64,000 nt of DNA, from assembly GCA_951640165.1 (NCBI GenBank), contig OX621252.1:18435934-18499933 (forward strand), written 5' to 3'. The position numbers and the translations under genes were made by a program. Of this stretch, positions 23,510 to 33,407 are shown piece by piece (the first letter of the stretch is position 1; the number at the start of each line of letters is the position of its first letter). Below the pieces are notes generated by a model, which was not told where the DNA came from, ran no database searches, and saw only the letters and a list, made by a program, of their open reading frames with translations. This DNA is from Pseudoips prasinana (Eukaryota > Arthropoda > Insecta > Lepidoptera > Nolidae).

Positions 23510-24791
23510 GGTCTTTACCTATGAAATTGCCGTTTTGTATGAAAAAATTTAAACGAATTTTTTTCATGAATTTTTTTATTTGTATTAATCGAAGTAATCA
23601 CCCATGCAATCAATGCATCTTTGCCATCGCAGTGGCAGTTTATTGATGCCCTTCTTAAAGAAATCAGCTGGACGGGAGGCAACAAATTCTTCAAAGGCAT
23701 TTTGTACTGCCTCTCGGGTATTGAATTTTTTTCCCGCCAAGAAGTTATCCAAATTCTGGAAAAAGTAGTAGTCTGTAGGCGCAAGGTCTGGTGAGTAGGG
23801 CGGATGACGGAGAGCTTCCAACCCCAGTTCTTGCAACTTGGAGACCGTCTGCTGTGCAGTATGAGGTCGCGCGTTGTCGTGCAGGAGCAGCGGAGACGAG
23901 CGATTGACCAATGCTGGTTGGAGATGCGCCAGCTTCTCCATCATTGTGCTCAGTTCTTCACAGTACACATCTGCAGTAATGCTCACCCCGTTTGGTAAGA
24001 AGCTGTGATGAATCACACCGGCGCTAGACCACCAAACAGTGACCATCACTTTTCTAGGGGTAAGTTTTCGTTTAGGGCATTGTTTAGGTGCTGAACCAGG
24101 ATCCAACCAACTTGCTGAGCGCTTGCGGTTATCAAACAGAATCCATTTTTCATCGCAGGTAACAATGCGGTTCAAAATTCCTTCATTTGTGTGTCTGTTG
24201 AGCAGTGCAAGGCACGTCTCGACGCGTACTTCGCGCTGGCGATCATTGAGTTCGTGGGGCACCCATTTGTCAAGCTTTTTTACCTTGCCAATTTGACGCA
24301 AATGGACCAATATTGTTTTGACGCTAACGTCGAAAGCTGCTGCTAATTCAGCCGTAGATTGTGTATCATCAGCTTCCACAACCGCCTTTAATTCGTCATT
24401 GTCGACCAAAGTCTTCGGACGACCGCGAGGTTCATTTTTCAGGTCGAAATTTCCAGAACGGAAGCGAGCAAACCAATAACAGGTGGTGCGTTGGTTTGTA
24501 GTGTTAGCTCCGTAAACGTCGTTGATGTTGCGTGCCGCTTGTGCCGCGTTGCTGCCACGACGGTACTCATATTCCATAATTACTCGAATTTTTAACGTAT
24601 CCATGATGACGAAAAAGATTGAAATGCGATGAAAATGTAACACTAATCAATAAAGAAATGACTACTTTTGGAAAAAAGAATCCATGTTTTTAAAATAAAA
24701 TTAATTTGAAATTAGAATTCTTAGCCAAACAAAAATTATTTTGATTTGAAATGGCCAGTACTGCAGAACGGCAATTTCATAGGTAAAGACC
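23510..24791 (-). mobile_element. Full-length mariner element with intact transposase
   Basis: 1282 bp flanked by TA on both sides (23508-23509, 24792-24793). The terminal inverted repeats begin ggtctttacctatgaaattg and are identical for 25 bp. The length, TA duplication and intact single ORF match a complete mariner. It is inserted in the 3' UTR of a minus-strand LINE, so it is the younger element. Confidence 0.93.
23585..24604 (-). CDS. Mariner transposase (DD34D, cecropia-like)
   Basis: A 339-residue nuclear transposase that would bind the element's inverted repeats and catalyse cut-and-paste at TA sites. The N-terminal half holds the helix-turn-helix region (WFARFRSG at 44-51, GRPKTL at 61-66, SVKTILVHL at 94-102) and the WVPHEL linker motif at 114-119. 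The DDE-type core has D151 (TCDEKW), D243 (HDNARPH) and D278 (YSPDLAPTDYYFF), with exactly 34 residues between the last two. I start at the MDTLKIR methionine because the 13 residues upstream look non-conserved and the family length is about 340-350. No stop or frameshift is present. The WLDPG and VMVTVWWS blocks recall the cecropia subfamily, the lineage of the human SETMAR domain; this is recognition, not a search. Confidence 0.93.
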   Translation of the reverse strand: MDTLKIRVIMEYEYRRGSNAAQAARNINDVYGANTTNQRTTCYWFARFRSGNFDLKNEPRGRPKTLVDNDELKAVVEADDTQSTAELAAAFDVSVKTILVHLRQIGKVKKLDKWVPHELNDRQREVRVETCLALLNRHTNEGILNRIVTCDEKWILFDNRKRSASWLDPGSAPKQCPKRKLTPRKVMVTVWWSSAGVIHHSFLPNGVSITADVYCEELSTMMEKLAHLQPALVNRSSPLLLHDNARPHTAQQTVSKLQELGLEALRHPPYSPDLAPTDYYFFQNLDNFLAGKKFNTREAVQNAFEEFVASRPADFFKKGINKLPLRWQRCIDCMGDYFD

Positions 24792-24868
24792 TAATATATA
24801 TAAAACCAGTTATGATGGAAATATTAATTATATCTAGTAGGGTTATATGGTGGACAAGATAAAGAATA

Positions 24869-25193
24869 CTATTGTGATAAATAATGTTTTGTCACAAGTG
24901 TTTTAAAGGAAGTTAAGGTTTGAGCGCGTCTTATTGTTACTGGTAACGCATTCCAAAGACGAGCAGCTAGAACTGTAAATGATTTGCTGAAGAAATTGGT
25001 GGAATGCGTTGGTAAGCTTAATTGCAGGTTTTCTGATGATCTCAGTGACCTTGAATGCGTGTCATTGAGGAACTTAAAACGTTCTTTAAGATAAAAGGGC
25101 GTTGAGGGGTTAAAAAGAATATTGTACAAGAGAGACAAGATATTTGCATTCCGACGAAGGTGTATAGGAAGCCACTTGAGTTTAGTACGGAAT
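24869..25193 (-). pseudogene. LINE reverse transcriptase polyprotein, C-terminal fragment
   Basis: In-frame from about 25193, starting KFRTKLKWLPIHLRRN, to a stop at 24869. It contains SRSLRSSENLQL and the hallmark ARLWNALPVTIRRAQTLTSF, a segment near the end of many LINE ORF2 products where W-N-.L-P is conserved. The reverse transcriptase and endonuclease domains are missing because the copy is 5'-truncated. The stretch is undisrupted over 108 codons, suggesting a fairly recent insertion. Confidence 0.7.
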
Positions 25194-25225
25194 TTTTATT
25201 TAAACTGCCCAGTTAAATTGTAGTC

Positions 25226-25462
25226 ATAGCCAGATGCTCTCACCAGTCCGTAAGTGACTGGCTCGCGGTCTGTTCTTAGACGGGTGACCGCCAAATTGGC
25301 TTAATTTCTGAGTATCTTCGCAGCGCACATTAAGCTGTCGGTCCTGGTTGTAGCCATTAGGTAACACTCGTTAGGCCATGTACCAACTCAGCATATACTG
25401 GGTAGCTTGAACAACTCTGACACCAGGGTAACCGCTGCCCATACGATAACTAAGTAGTTAAA
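25226..25462 (+). mobile_element. 5S-rRNA-like SINE, nearly full length
   Basis: Head gatgctctcaccagtccgta and gacgggtgaccgcc match the 5S-like family, with a small deletion of the gaggttaagcaacta block. The body (ttaagctgtcggtcctggtt, aacaactctgacacc) and 3' end cccatacgataac are present. Confidence 0.72.
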
Positions 25463-26859
25463 TGGATTATTAATAGGAGACGCTTAGAAATCGACGCGAC
25501 GCTACGCTTTACGGACTTGATTGATTTGATACGGATTCGGGATTGATAAAGAAAACTGGCTATGAGAGCCGTTACATAAATTAAAAGGAACTAAACATAA
25601 GGGATGTTGCGACGGATATCACAATCTTGTCCCGTAGAGGGCATAGAAGTTGTCCCGATAGCAAATACATATGTTATGTTAATAATTGGGACGATTTCTA
25701 CGCTCTCAACGGAATGAAATGGGGTAGTGTTAACCTTTCCTAACAAGCATAAAGCAATACCTCCGACTTTACTAAACATTAATAATATTTAAAAGCTCAT
25801 GTTTTACCTTTGTAATAATTTATTTAATTCATTCAAACGAGCTCGATTAAGTGGCATTGTGATTTCTGTAGTCACATTTTGCCTCGTTCATCAACTCAAT
25901 GAGACCATTAATGCCATTCGTCTTACATAATAATGTAAGTGAATAATTTCAGCTCATATATAACAGCATAATTCACCTCTTTTAATGTAAATTTTGAACA
26001 TGTGAAATTTCACGCACCAGGTACGGGTAAAAAAGCTTAAATAATGGCCTTGAGCTTGACTGCAATCTCACCCAAGTGAGTGAAAATTTTATGTACGGCG
26101 CGCCGCACGTCCAAATAATTTGCCTGTTGCCTGCGTGACCCATGTTATATGTTCCTGGATACACGTTATTTGACTGTGTATTTTACATCATACATTAGGC
26201 TGCTGTCATCTAACCTGTGAACGCGTCTGTCTATCGAATCTAAAGGATTCTTGCGACACCAATTAAGACCCAGAATTTTAAACGCAGTTATATAGTGCCC
26301 ACATTTGGATGTTAAATAAAATAAAAAACTGTTGGGAAATGCGTTTTATGGGTGTCAATAAAACCTAACACAATTAGTGATAGGATCTGTGGCTACCAAC
26401 TAGCTACTACCTGCTATTTAAGTCTGGCACCAAGCACTTAAACTGTGTTCTTTCGTGACTATGCCTAGTACCTGCAAAATATGTAAGGCATAGCGTATAC
26501 TTGCTGACAAAAATTTCAGAAAACGTACAATAATATTTACTTATTTTTGTCGTGCTATGTATGAGAAAAGTTGTCAGAGCATTGCAATTGTAGGGCAAAG
26601 CGCGTTCTTGAATGGGATAGTACCGCCTTCAAACAGAATGCATTCCAAATAATAGTATTTTTTCCCATGAGGGAAGCTCTGACAAGAGCTTGTCGGGAAG
26701 AGGGAAAGATGAACCTATAATAATAATAAATTAAAAATGTTATTAGTTAACATTTTTAATTTATTATTATTTATGAATACAAATACCAAGTTTACTGAAT
26801 TGGTGGTATAAAATGATTAGGTCCAGAAATACCTTTATATCAACGATCCAGAAAAAGTA
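25463..26859. other. No gene recognised
   Basis: No supported gene. The block 25600-25780 (tcttgtcccgtagagggcat, ggaatgaaatggggtagtgt) has the look of a degenerate repeat but I cannot name it. The minus-strand open frames here show no domains. Confidence 0.45.
26720..26770. repeat. Perfect AT-rich hairpin
   Basis: Arms 26720-26742 and 26748-26770 are perfect 23-bp inverted repeats (ataataaattaaaaatgtta core) with a 5-nt loop. Low complexity; it may be a small foldback element. Confidence 0.65.
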
Positions 26860-26995
26860 CAGCCGCCTGCACATGAAGCTACTCCAATCTGTCAAATTTC
26901 CCCAGTTGAAAGTAAACCTTATGCTTAAGTGATAAAGTTGAAAATCTATAAAAGAAATTTGACTGATTGGGGTAGTTGGACGTCCTGGCGTCTGT
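26860..26995 (+). mobile_element. M135 MITE, copy 2
   Basis: Flanked by TA at 26858-26859 and 26996-26997. The ends carry a few substitutions relative to the other copies (cagccgcctgcacatgaagc), and the core gtgataaagttgaaaatcta is conserved. Confidence 0.8.
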
Positions 26996-27397
26996 ACAAA
27001 GTAGTACAGCTTTACGCTTTTGTATTTGCGCCCACTAAGTTGTATGCTTCCTTAAAATTACAAAGTTTAGCTTCTTTATCTGCATTAAGAATTTATATCA
27101 CCACTTAGAATTAACAAGCTCTAGCGCAAAACGTTAGTTCTACCACCCCTTGTAAAGTGTACTAACTCTATATAGATAAGAATATACACTTTACAAAATA
27201 CGTAAGCTAAATATCTTTATTTTATGTTCCTGTTTACGTTGTCAGAGTTCTTCGTGGTGGGGAGGATGGCTCAGAAATGCGTGAATGTTACAAGCATCTG
27301 AAGTCTCAATAGCGCGGAGCACTTTGCAAGCATGCAACTCACGGATACAAATTACATCTACACTTAGAACAACTATATACGGGTCACAGAAATAGTT

Positions 27398-27781
27398 GAT
27401 AATAATAATATCATGGCGTATCCCCATTGATCCCCAACTTAACAGAGCTTTTATGTACTATGGGAAACAGATAACTGATATAGTACATACGCCAGTACAT
27501 CAAACTACGCCAATCTGTAAAATTTCTCCTATTGAAAATGAACCTTAGGCTTACGTGATAAAGTTGAAAGTCTATAAAAGAAATTTGACAGATTGGGTTA
27601 GCTGGATATGCTGGCGTCTGTATATATACTACTTTTAATGTAAATACATACTTATATAGATAATTACACCCAAACTCGGGACAAACAGTTCATGCACACC
27701 AATATCTGTCCTGGGTGGGAATCGAACTCACGACCTGCGGCGTGAAACGCAAGTATTTACCCACCACGCCAACATGCCCGT
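27398..27781 (-). mobile_element. tRNA-derived SINE (family A) carrying an M135 MITE
   Basis: Minus-strand SINE: head and B-box region gagttcgattcccaccc at the right, tail with catagtacataaaagc at the left. It is interrupted after ctgatatagta by the MITE at 27486-27620 and then resumes with tatatactacttttaatg, so the SINE came first. Confidence 0.8.
27486..27620 (+). mobile_element. M135 MITE, copy 3, inside a SINE
   Basis: 135 bp with the family inverted repeats (catacgccagtacatcaaac at the left, ctggcgtctg at the right), flanked by TA at 27484-27485 and 27621-27622. The host SINE gives a clear empty-site reading, which supports the TA duplication. Confidence 0.8.
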
Positions 27782-28035
27782 AGTTATTCTGTGCTCCTGT
27801 GCATTGAACCCACAACATGAGGACGCTGAGGCATTTAGATGTCGACTATCTTAATACGGGATAAGACACTTACTATTAAGACAGTCAAAAAAAACATTTA
27901 TTTAATTACGTTTATTTATTCCTTCTCTTTACGGGCGAAAGTTCTTGGTCCCGTTTCATATTTATTCTAATTCTGAGAGATTCTAAATAAATTATTATAA
28001 ATAAAACACTTTTATACAGAGTTTTTGGATAGTTG

Positions 28036-28501
28036 GGGCGGCTTGCACCATAGCACTAAATAATATTTAAATCCAATTTAAATTAAAATTCACTTTTAAG
28101 TCATTGCAACGCCTTGCACCATGCTAAATAAGTCGCTAAACGCGTTTAGAGAGCTGTCAAAGTTAAATACCCCTGAATAGTTATTTAGCGCCGCTAAATG
28201 CGTTTAGCAAAAATTGACGTTAATTTTGAAAGGTTATGTTTCCATGACATGGAGGATTTAATTTACGCATACTTTTGCGCAGAAAAACGTATTTTTTGTT
28301 TAAAAAATAAGTGTCGTTTGTTACTTACTTATAACGGAATGTAGGGGAACTGCTATACCGACTCGATAAACGCATTTAGTTAAATGCGTTTCGAAACGGC
28401 TTCGTGCAAGAGGTAATCATGTTAAACACATTTAGCGATTTAAATGTATTTAGTTAAATTTGTTTAAGATATATTTAAACGAAATTTCGTGCAAGCCGCC
28501 C
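28036..28501. mobile_element. Harbinger-like non-autonomous DNA transposon
   Basis: 466 bp with terminal repeats gggcggcttgcac at both ends and 3-bp flanks ttg/tta, close to the TTA/TAA duplication of PIF/Harbinger. The interior is unusual in repeating aaatgcgtttag-type words on both strands near the ends (for example aaacgcgtttag, aaatgcgtttag, aaacgcatttag). No transposase is encoded. Confidence 0.6.
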
Positions 28502-28799
28502 TTAATAATAGCGGTTTAAATTGTTGATTAGCGAAATCAATAAATTTGTTTTTGTTCGGTTTGTCCACACTGGCAACGACCACCGCAATATTAGCAACGT
28601 TGCGGTCATAGAAACATCATTAACGAAATGTTGCTAATGTTGAAGTTATTATTACATACATGACAACTTCGGCGTTGATATTTATTTCGTTCGTTTCAAC
28701 GAAATAATTTTATTTTTTAATAAATAATATGACATACAATGTTTTGAACAGACCTATCATGAGTCATGAAACCATTCTTACAGTGCTCCACATTAGTAT
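28502..28799. other. No gene recognised
   Basis: Short unassigned stretch; contains caacgttgcggtcatag-type sequence with no matching repeat here. Confidence 0.4.
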
Positions 28800-28914
28800 T
28801 TATTATTCTCGAGTCATATCAGCCGAAAGATGCCCACCGCTGGACAAAGGCCTCCCTTAAAGATCTCCACAATTGCCGGGCTTGCGCTATCCCCATCCAG
28901 CGACTCCAGTAATA
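28800..28914 (-). mobile_element. RTE-type LINE 3' end
   Basis: Read on the minus strand it encodes the last part of the RTE-like ORF (tggagtcgctggatgggg, atagcgcaagcccggcaatt) and ggcctttgtccagcggtg before the tail. It is a short 5'-truncated copy. Confidence 0.7.
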
Positions 28915-29219
28915 AATATAATAATAATAAATAAAAATTATTTTCTCACTACAATATACAGTTTACCAAAGACAGTTTTATATATATTACATAATTCAGG
29001 TAAGTATACATATATTGTAGGAGACTGGTGCCTAAGCTAGGCTTTAGGCCTGTATTTCAGGACACCAGGTTCCCACCTCTTAAGATTTACATTTCTAGAT
29101 TATGTACTATGTGCGCTGACAACGTAGTAAGTTATCCAACAACTTTAATAATACAATTGATTTTTATTTTTATTTTGAATAAAAAGGTAGCGTTAGTATA
29201 TGTATGTTTGTGTATGGAT

Positions 29220-29246
29220 GTATGTGTGTGTGTGTGTGTGTGCATG
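29220..29246 (+). repeat. (TG)n microsatellite
   Basis: A run of alternating TG (tatgtgtgtgtgtgtgtg...) inside the LINE 3' UTR. It accounts for the valine/cysteine-rich plus-strand open frame there. Confidence 0.85.
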
Positions 29247-29315
29247 TCTGTTTGTATAGGTATTTAAAATATGTGCGTAGCAAGTATGTGTGTGTTTGTG
29301 GTTACTTAAGAATTT

Positions 29316-31488
29316 TTATACTACATTAATAATCATATGCTCGGTATCATCATAGTTTAGTTGTAATAGCCATTCAGTCAGCCTTTTTTTACATTTATAT
29401 TTGGTGAGATTAAAAATATTTAACAGTTTATGTGTTTTATTATAAAGATAACCACCCATGTGTCTAAAGAAGCGTTTAACAAAGGTAGTTTTTAGATGAA
29501 GGTGAAGACGTTGCACTGGGTTATACCGTCTTTTCCCACTAGACAGCAATGGGTCATAGATCAATAGAGAGTGTTGTTTCAGTATAGTGTTTAGTATGAA
29601 TAGTTGCCGCACTGTGAGGACTTTGCTCTCCTTGTACAACTGTTCAGTGGGATATTGGTAAGGACGAAAGGACGAGACCTTCAGGATAGCTCTTTGAGTT
29701 CTTTCCAATTCCAGTAGGGTAGATTTCGGTGCCCCACCCCAGGAGGTGATGCAGTAACTTATTATGGACTGAGCAAGGGCAAAGTACACTGATTTCAGGA
29801 CTTCTTTATCGGCTACGTGTCTTAGTGTTTTAAAAACATATATAAGCTTACGCAATCTGTTATTAAGTGTATTTATGTGCTCTTAAAATCTAAGATTATT
29901 ATCAATTGTTATTCCAAGATACTTCACTTTTTCGGTCTTAGAGAGACTTACACAGTCACAACCATCTGTAGGTGCATCTGTACATGAGTGTGCGACAATA
30001 GCTTTAGTTGGTCCAATGCTTTTTAGACAGAATGCCATGTATTGTGTTTTGGTAGTGTTAAGGGTCAACCGATTGCTTTGTAGCCACTTGCACACTGTGT
30101 TGAACCCTGATTGTGCATGTAGGTAAACATCATCCCACGATCTTGCGCTAAACAAGAGTGCAGTGTCATCAGCGAAACTAATGATTTTTCCGTTAGCGAG
30201 ATCAAGCGTACCCAGGTCGTTGATGTAGATGAGGAAGAGTGTAGGTCCAAGGACAGAACCTTGTGGAGTGCCGTAGGTAAGCGTTTGCTCGTCACTGATG
30301 AAATCATCTATCTTCACTCGTTGAGTACGCTCGCTCAGGTAATCTTTAAAGAGATCCAGCGGCAATCCCCTGATTCCCAAGCGTTCCATCTTATCCACAA
30401 GAATTGGAACAGAAACTGTGTCAAACGCCTTCGCGAGATCCAAAAATATGCCCAATACTTTGTCTCCACTATCCATTCTTGTGACTATATAGTCTGTGAG
30501 ATCATGAACCGCATCAGACGTCGATTTACCGGTGCGAAATCCAAATTGTGTTGGAGTGATGAAGTTATTATTTTCTAAGTAGCTCATTAGTCGCTTGTTC
30601 ATGACCCGTTCCAATATCTTAGAGAAAGCTGTGAGCACAGCTATTGGTCTATAATTGTCAACACAATCTCTGTCCCCAGTCTTGTAGACCGGATGGATTA
30701 TCGCTTTTTTAAACACATTGGGAAACTTACCCGTGGAGAGAGCCAGATTACATATATACGTCAGGGGAGGCACAATTGCAATTTCATGCTTTTTTAATAG
30801 GTCACTGGATATCCCATCCCACCCTGCACTACGGTTGTTACGAAGTGATTTTAGTATAGTTTTCACCTCATCCTCATCAGTTGGAAGCATAACCATAGAC
30901 TTCACCGTTTTGGGATAGTTCACCGTTGTTACTGCTGTTGGCCTACTCTTTATATTACTAGCAAGTTTTTTACCTACTGAAGCAAAGAAGTCATTAACAT
31001 AATTTATGGAGTGTTGCGGTGTACCCAATGACGCTAATAAGTGTGATGATGTATTGACTTTTTTTGTCGATCTGCCTGATATACTATTTATAGCAGACCA
31101 TAATTGTTTAGAGTTATTACCAGCTTTTTTAATTTCGTTTTTTTCAAATTCTATTTTGACGTTCCTTATTAATTTATTGCAGAAGTTTCTGTACCGGGTA
31201 AATGAAATTTTTAAAACCTCGTTATTTGGCGCCTGTTTAAATTTTCTGTGCAGTGCGTCCCGGTGCCGAATGCACCGGAGTAAGCCAGGCGTTACCCAAG
31301 GCTTTAATATTAACTTACGATTTGGAAGTTTAACAGTCTTGGAGTTTGCGTCTATAGCGTGTCTTATTAACCGAATAATTGATTCCCCCGCTAAATGAGG
31401 ATCTTGAGTCTTGTATACGTCACTAAAATCTAGTTGTTTAAGGTCTGCATCCAGTTGATCGTAATTAATACGGACAGTATACTTTTTT
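29316..31488 (-). pseudogene. LINE ORF2 reverse transcriptase, one in-frame stop
   Basis: A single frame of about 720 codons, interrupted only by one TAA at 29883-29885 (between NNLRF and EHINTL). Visible motifs, numbered from the first ATG of the open frame, which lies in the fused RTE fragment: the pre-RT segment, RSAGWDGISSDLL near 230-242, NYRPIAVLTAFSKILERV near 289-306, QFGFRTGKST near 325-334, the first catalytic Asp in FLDLAKAFDTV (D361), GTPQGSVLGP near 417-426, and the catalytic FADD at 449-452. The C-terminal part has SWGGAPKSTLLELERTQRA, common in CR1/Jockey-type LINEs. The first dozen residues of the open frame belong to the fused RTE fragment and are not part of this protein. 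An intact element would copy RNA into DNA at a nicked target. Here the stop and the missing endonuclease make it inactive. Confidence 0.85.
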
Positions 31489-31597
31489 GCGCCAGTTACC
31501 AGTGACCCCCACAAGATCATCGGTCTATCTTGTAGCGGACCTGCCCATGCTGCGTTTACCGGTGCGTGGTCGCCTCTCGAGAACCTTCTCTATTCTC
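31489..31597 (-). mobile_element. RTE-type LINE fragment fused to the LINE at 31488
   Basis: Minus-strand sequence gttctcgagaggcgaccacg, aaacgcagcatgggcaggtc and gaccgatgatcttgtggg matches the RTE C-terminal coding block seen at 36830-36900 and 50100-50180. It stops at 31489, where the other LINE begins. Confidence 0.65.
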
Positions 31598-31612
31598 TAG
31601 TAATCAAACTAA

Positions 31613-31789
31613 TCTCACTAATATTATAAAGGCGAAAGTTTGTGAGTGTGTATGTTTGTTACTTCTTCACGGATAAACGGCTGGAGCGTTTTTAATAAAA
31701 TTTGGTATGTAGTTAGCTGACACCCTGTATTAACACATAGGCTATAATTTATTAAATTTAACTCGGGTAATATCGCGGGGCACGGCTAG
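31613..31789 (+). mobile_element. Non-autonomous Helitron (Lep1-like)
   Basis: Starts TCTCACTAATATTATAAAGG after an A and ends cgcggggcacggctag before a T. The same subfamily as 3329-3520 and 47085-47264. Confidence 0.72.
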
Positions 31790-32071
31790 TAGTGAATAAA
31801 GGCGTCGCAGAAGAAGTCACATCGAATAACTATTCCAGAATTATTTACATCATCATTTTACATCAAATCCTTACCATTTATATAAAACTGTCGACGTTCA
31901 ATTGTCATTTTCTGTAAATAACAATTATAAGATTATCAAAATTTGTTAATTTGATAATTGTTGTTTTAAAATTTAACGCTTCAAGCAGGGAATACAAAAT
32001 AACAATTTAATTTTGACGAGATAAAATAATATTATTGTTACTTTATGTTGGTACAATATTTAGTAAAATAA

Positions 32072-32165
32072 TAATAATATCTTGGAACATTATTTATACA
32101 CGGCCATCTGATACCATACTAAGCCGAACTTGTACTATGGAAATCAGATAACTAATATAGAATTT
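32072..32165 (-). mobile_element. tRNA-derived SINE, family A, 3' fragment
   Basis: Tail and part of the middle only (cttggaacattatttataca, ctatggaaatcagataacta). The rest of the element is missing. Confidence 0.65.
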
Positions 32166-32429
32166 ATAGACATATCATATGTCAAATAAATGAAAAAAAA
32201 TATCAACGTTACTAGAAAACCGCCGTACTACTCACCTTATATCCACTATAGCTATAAAGTAGAGCTAACCTTTTAGCTTAACGACGGTTGTGGTATGCGG
32301 ATAAATTGCAAGTATTGTGGAAGTTAAGTAACATCGCCCAACCGTATCAGTGTTGCAATATTTCTCTTTATTTTTCCCTATGCGCCAGGTTTTGATTGCC
32401 TCCGAATATCTATTAAAACATATTTTGTT

Positions 32430-32530
32430 CATCATCATAATCATCATCATATCAGCAAAAAGACGTCCACTGCTGGACAAAGGCCTCCCCCAAAGATCTC
32501 CACCATGGCCGGTCTTGCGCGATCCAAAAT
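32430..32530 (-). mobile_element. RTE-type LINE 3' end with target duplication
   Basis: A 101-bp RTE 3' end ((ATG)n tail at the left; gaggcctttgtccagcag when reversed) is bracketed by 25-bp direct repeats, 32405-32429 and 32531-32555 (tattaaaacatattttgtt core), differing at one base. This gives the exact boundaries of a very short 5'-truncated retrotransposition event. Confidence 0.85.
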
Positions 32531-32557
32531 AATATGTATTAAAACATATTTTGTTAA

Positions 32558-33250
32558 GGGTCTGTTTCACAATGTCCAGATAAAGTGTCGGATAGCTAAC
32601 TACCAATTAATAAATAAACTGACAGATATACCGTTGCACCACCACCTTGCCGAAAAATTTGCCAGATAGCTATCCGGCAGTTACTAATAGGTAGGTTTGG
32701 CAACGTCGCATTTTTTCCTTCCGTCTTACGAAACAGACAACCTATAAATACATTTCTTATGATAAACATACCTAAAAATATATTTTTACTAATTTTTTAT
32801 GGTTATCATATTCAGGTTTGGATAAATATTTTCAAATTTATCTTCTAACTATAATTTTATCAAATAAAAATACATACATAAATTGTTTTTTTTTGCGTGA
32901 AATTAAACGTACGAAAGTCAAATTGCGGTGTTTCGGTGGTGTTTTTCTTAGCGGTGTCGGATTTATGCGCGGTTCCCGATCATATAATTCATCAATTTCA
33001 TCTTCAATAGTATAAAATTTTACCATTTTATTCTAACAATAAACACCACCGAAATAAGCATCGAATGACATCTGTCAGATATCTTATTAACTTTGCTATC
33101 TGAAGCTTGATCTGGCCAATAGTTTACTTTGCAGTTTATTTGCCAGTTAGTACTATTTATGGATTATGAAACGCAAACGATGTCTTTGTTCGATAGATAA
33201 GTTGCAAGTAGCTTATTCGGGACTTTATCTGTACATTGTGAAACAGACCC
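32558..33250. mobile_element. PIF/Harbinger-like DNA transposon, non-autonomous
   Basis: 693 bp with terminal inverted repeats gggtctgtttcacaatgt and TAA flanks on both sides (32555-32557, 33251-33253), the 3-bp TWA duplication of PIF/Harbinger. A minus-strand open frame (33026-32838) begins MVKFYTIEDEIDELYDREPR and could be the degenerate N-terminus of the source transposase, but no catalytic part remains. It sits immediately beside the right-hand target repeat of the RTE fragment. Confidence 0.75.
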
Positions 33251-33407
33251 TAAGTAAACTAAATGTTTTCATGTAAAACTGTTGACCTTCTTACCTTTTT
33301 TACTAGAGAAATATACCTTAAGTTATTTGTCCTAAAGTTTGTTTACATAAATCCGCTTATAATAATTTTTCTTTCGTGTTCTATATTATTAGTTTATTCA
33401 TTTAATA

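Larger units (their letters stand above)
23108..25195 (-). mobile_element. 5'-truncated LINE split by a mariner
   Basis: Minus-strand LINE whose polyprotein end lies at 24869-25193 and whose 3' UTR continues at 24868-24794 and then 23507-23108. It ends in cactttattgtacacca and a (TTATC)n-type tail. The 1.28-kb mariner occupies the gap. The 3' UTR block ggcggtcttatcgc links it to the fragment at 1316-1445. The clade is probably CR1/Jockey-like, which I infer from the C-terminal pattern only. Confidence 0.7.
29017..31488 (-). mobile_element. LINE with near-complete reverse transcriptase region
   Basis: Minus-strand non-LTR element. Its 3' end has the ttaggcaccagtctcctac block also found at 20222-20300, and a (CA)n stretch lies in the 3' UTR. 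The 5' part, including any endonuclease, is missing. At 31488 the sequence changes abruptly to an RTE 3' fragment. The clade is probably CR1/Jockey-like; a phylogeny is needed to say which. Confidence 0.8.

Noticed and set aside
29028..29267. Plus-strand open frame ending in valine/cysteine repeats
   Set aside because: Antisense to a LINE 3' UTR and produced by the (TG)n microsatellite.
31006..31398. Plus-strand open frames over the LINE ORF
   Set aside because: Shadows of the minus-strand reverse transcriptase frame.
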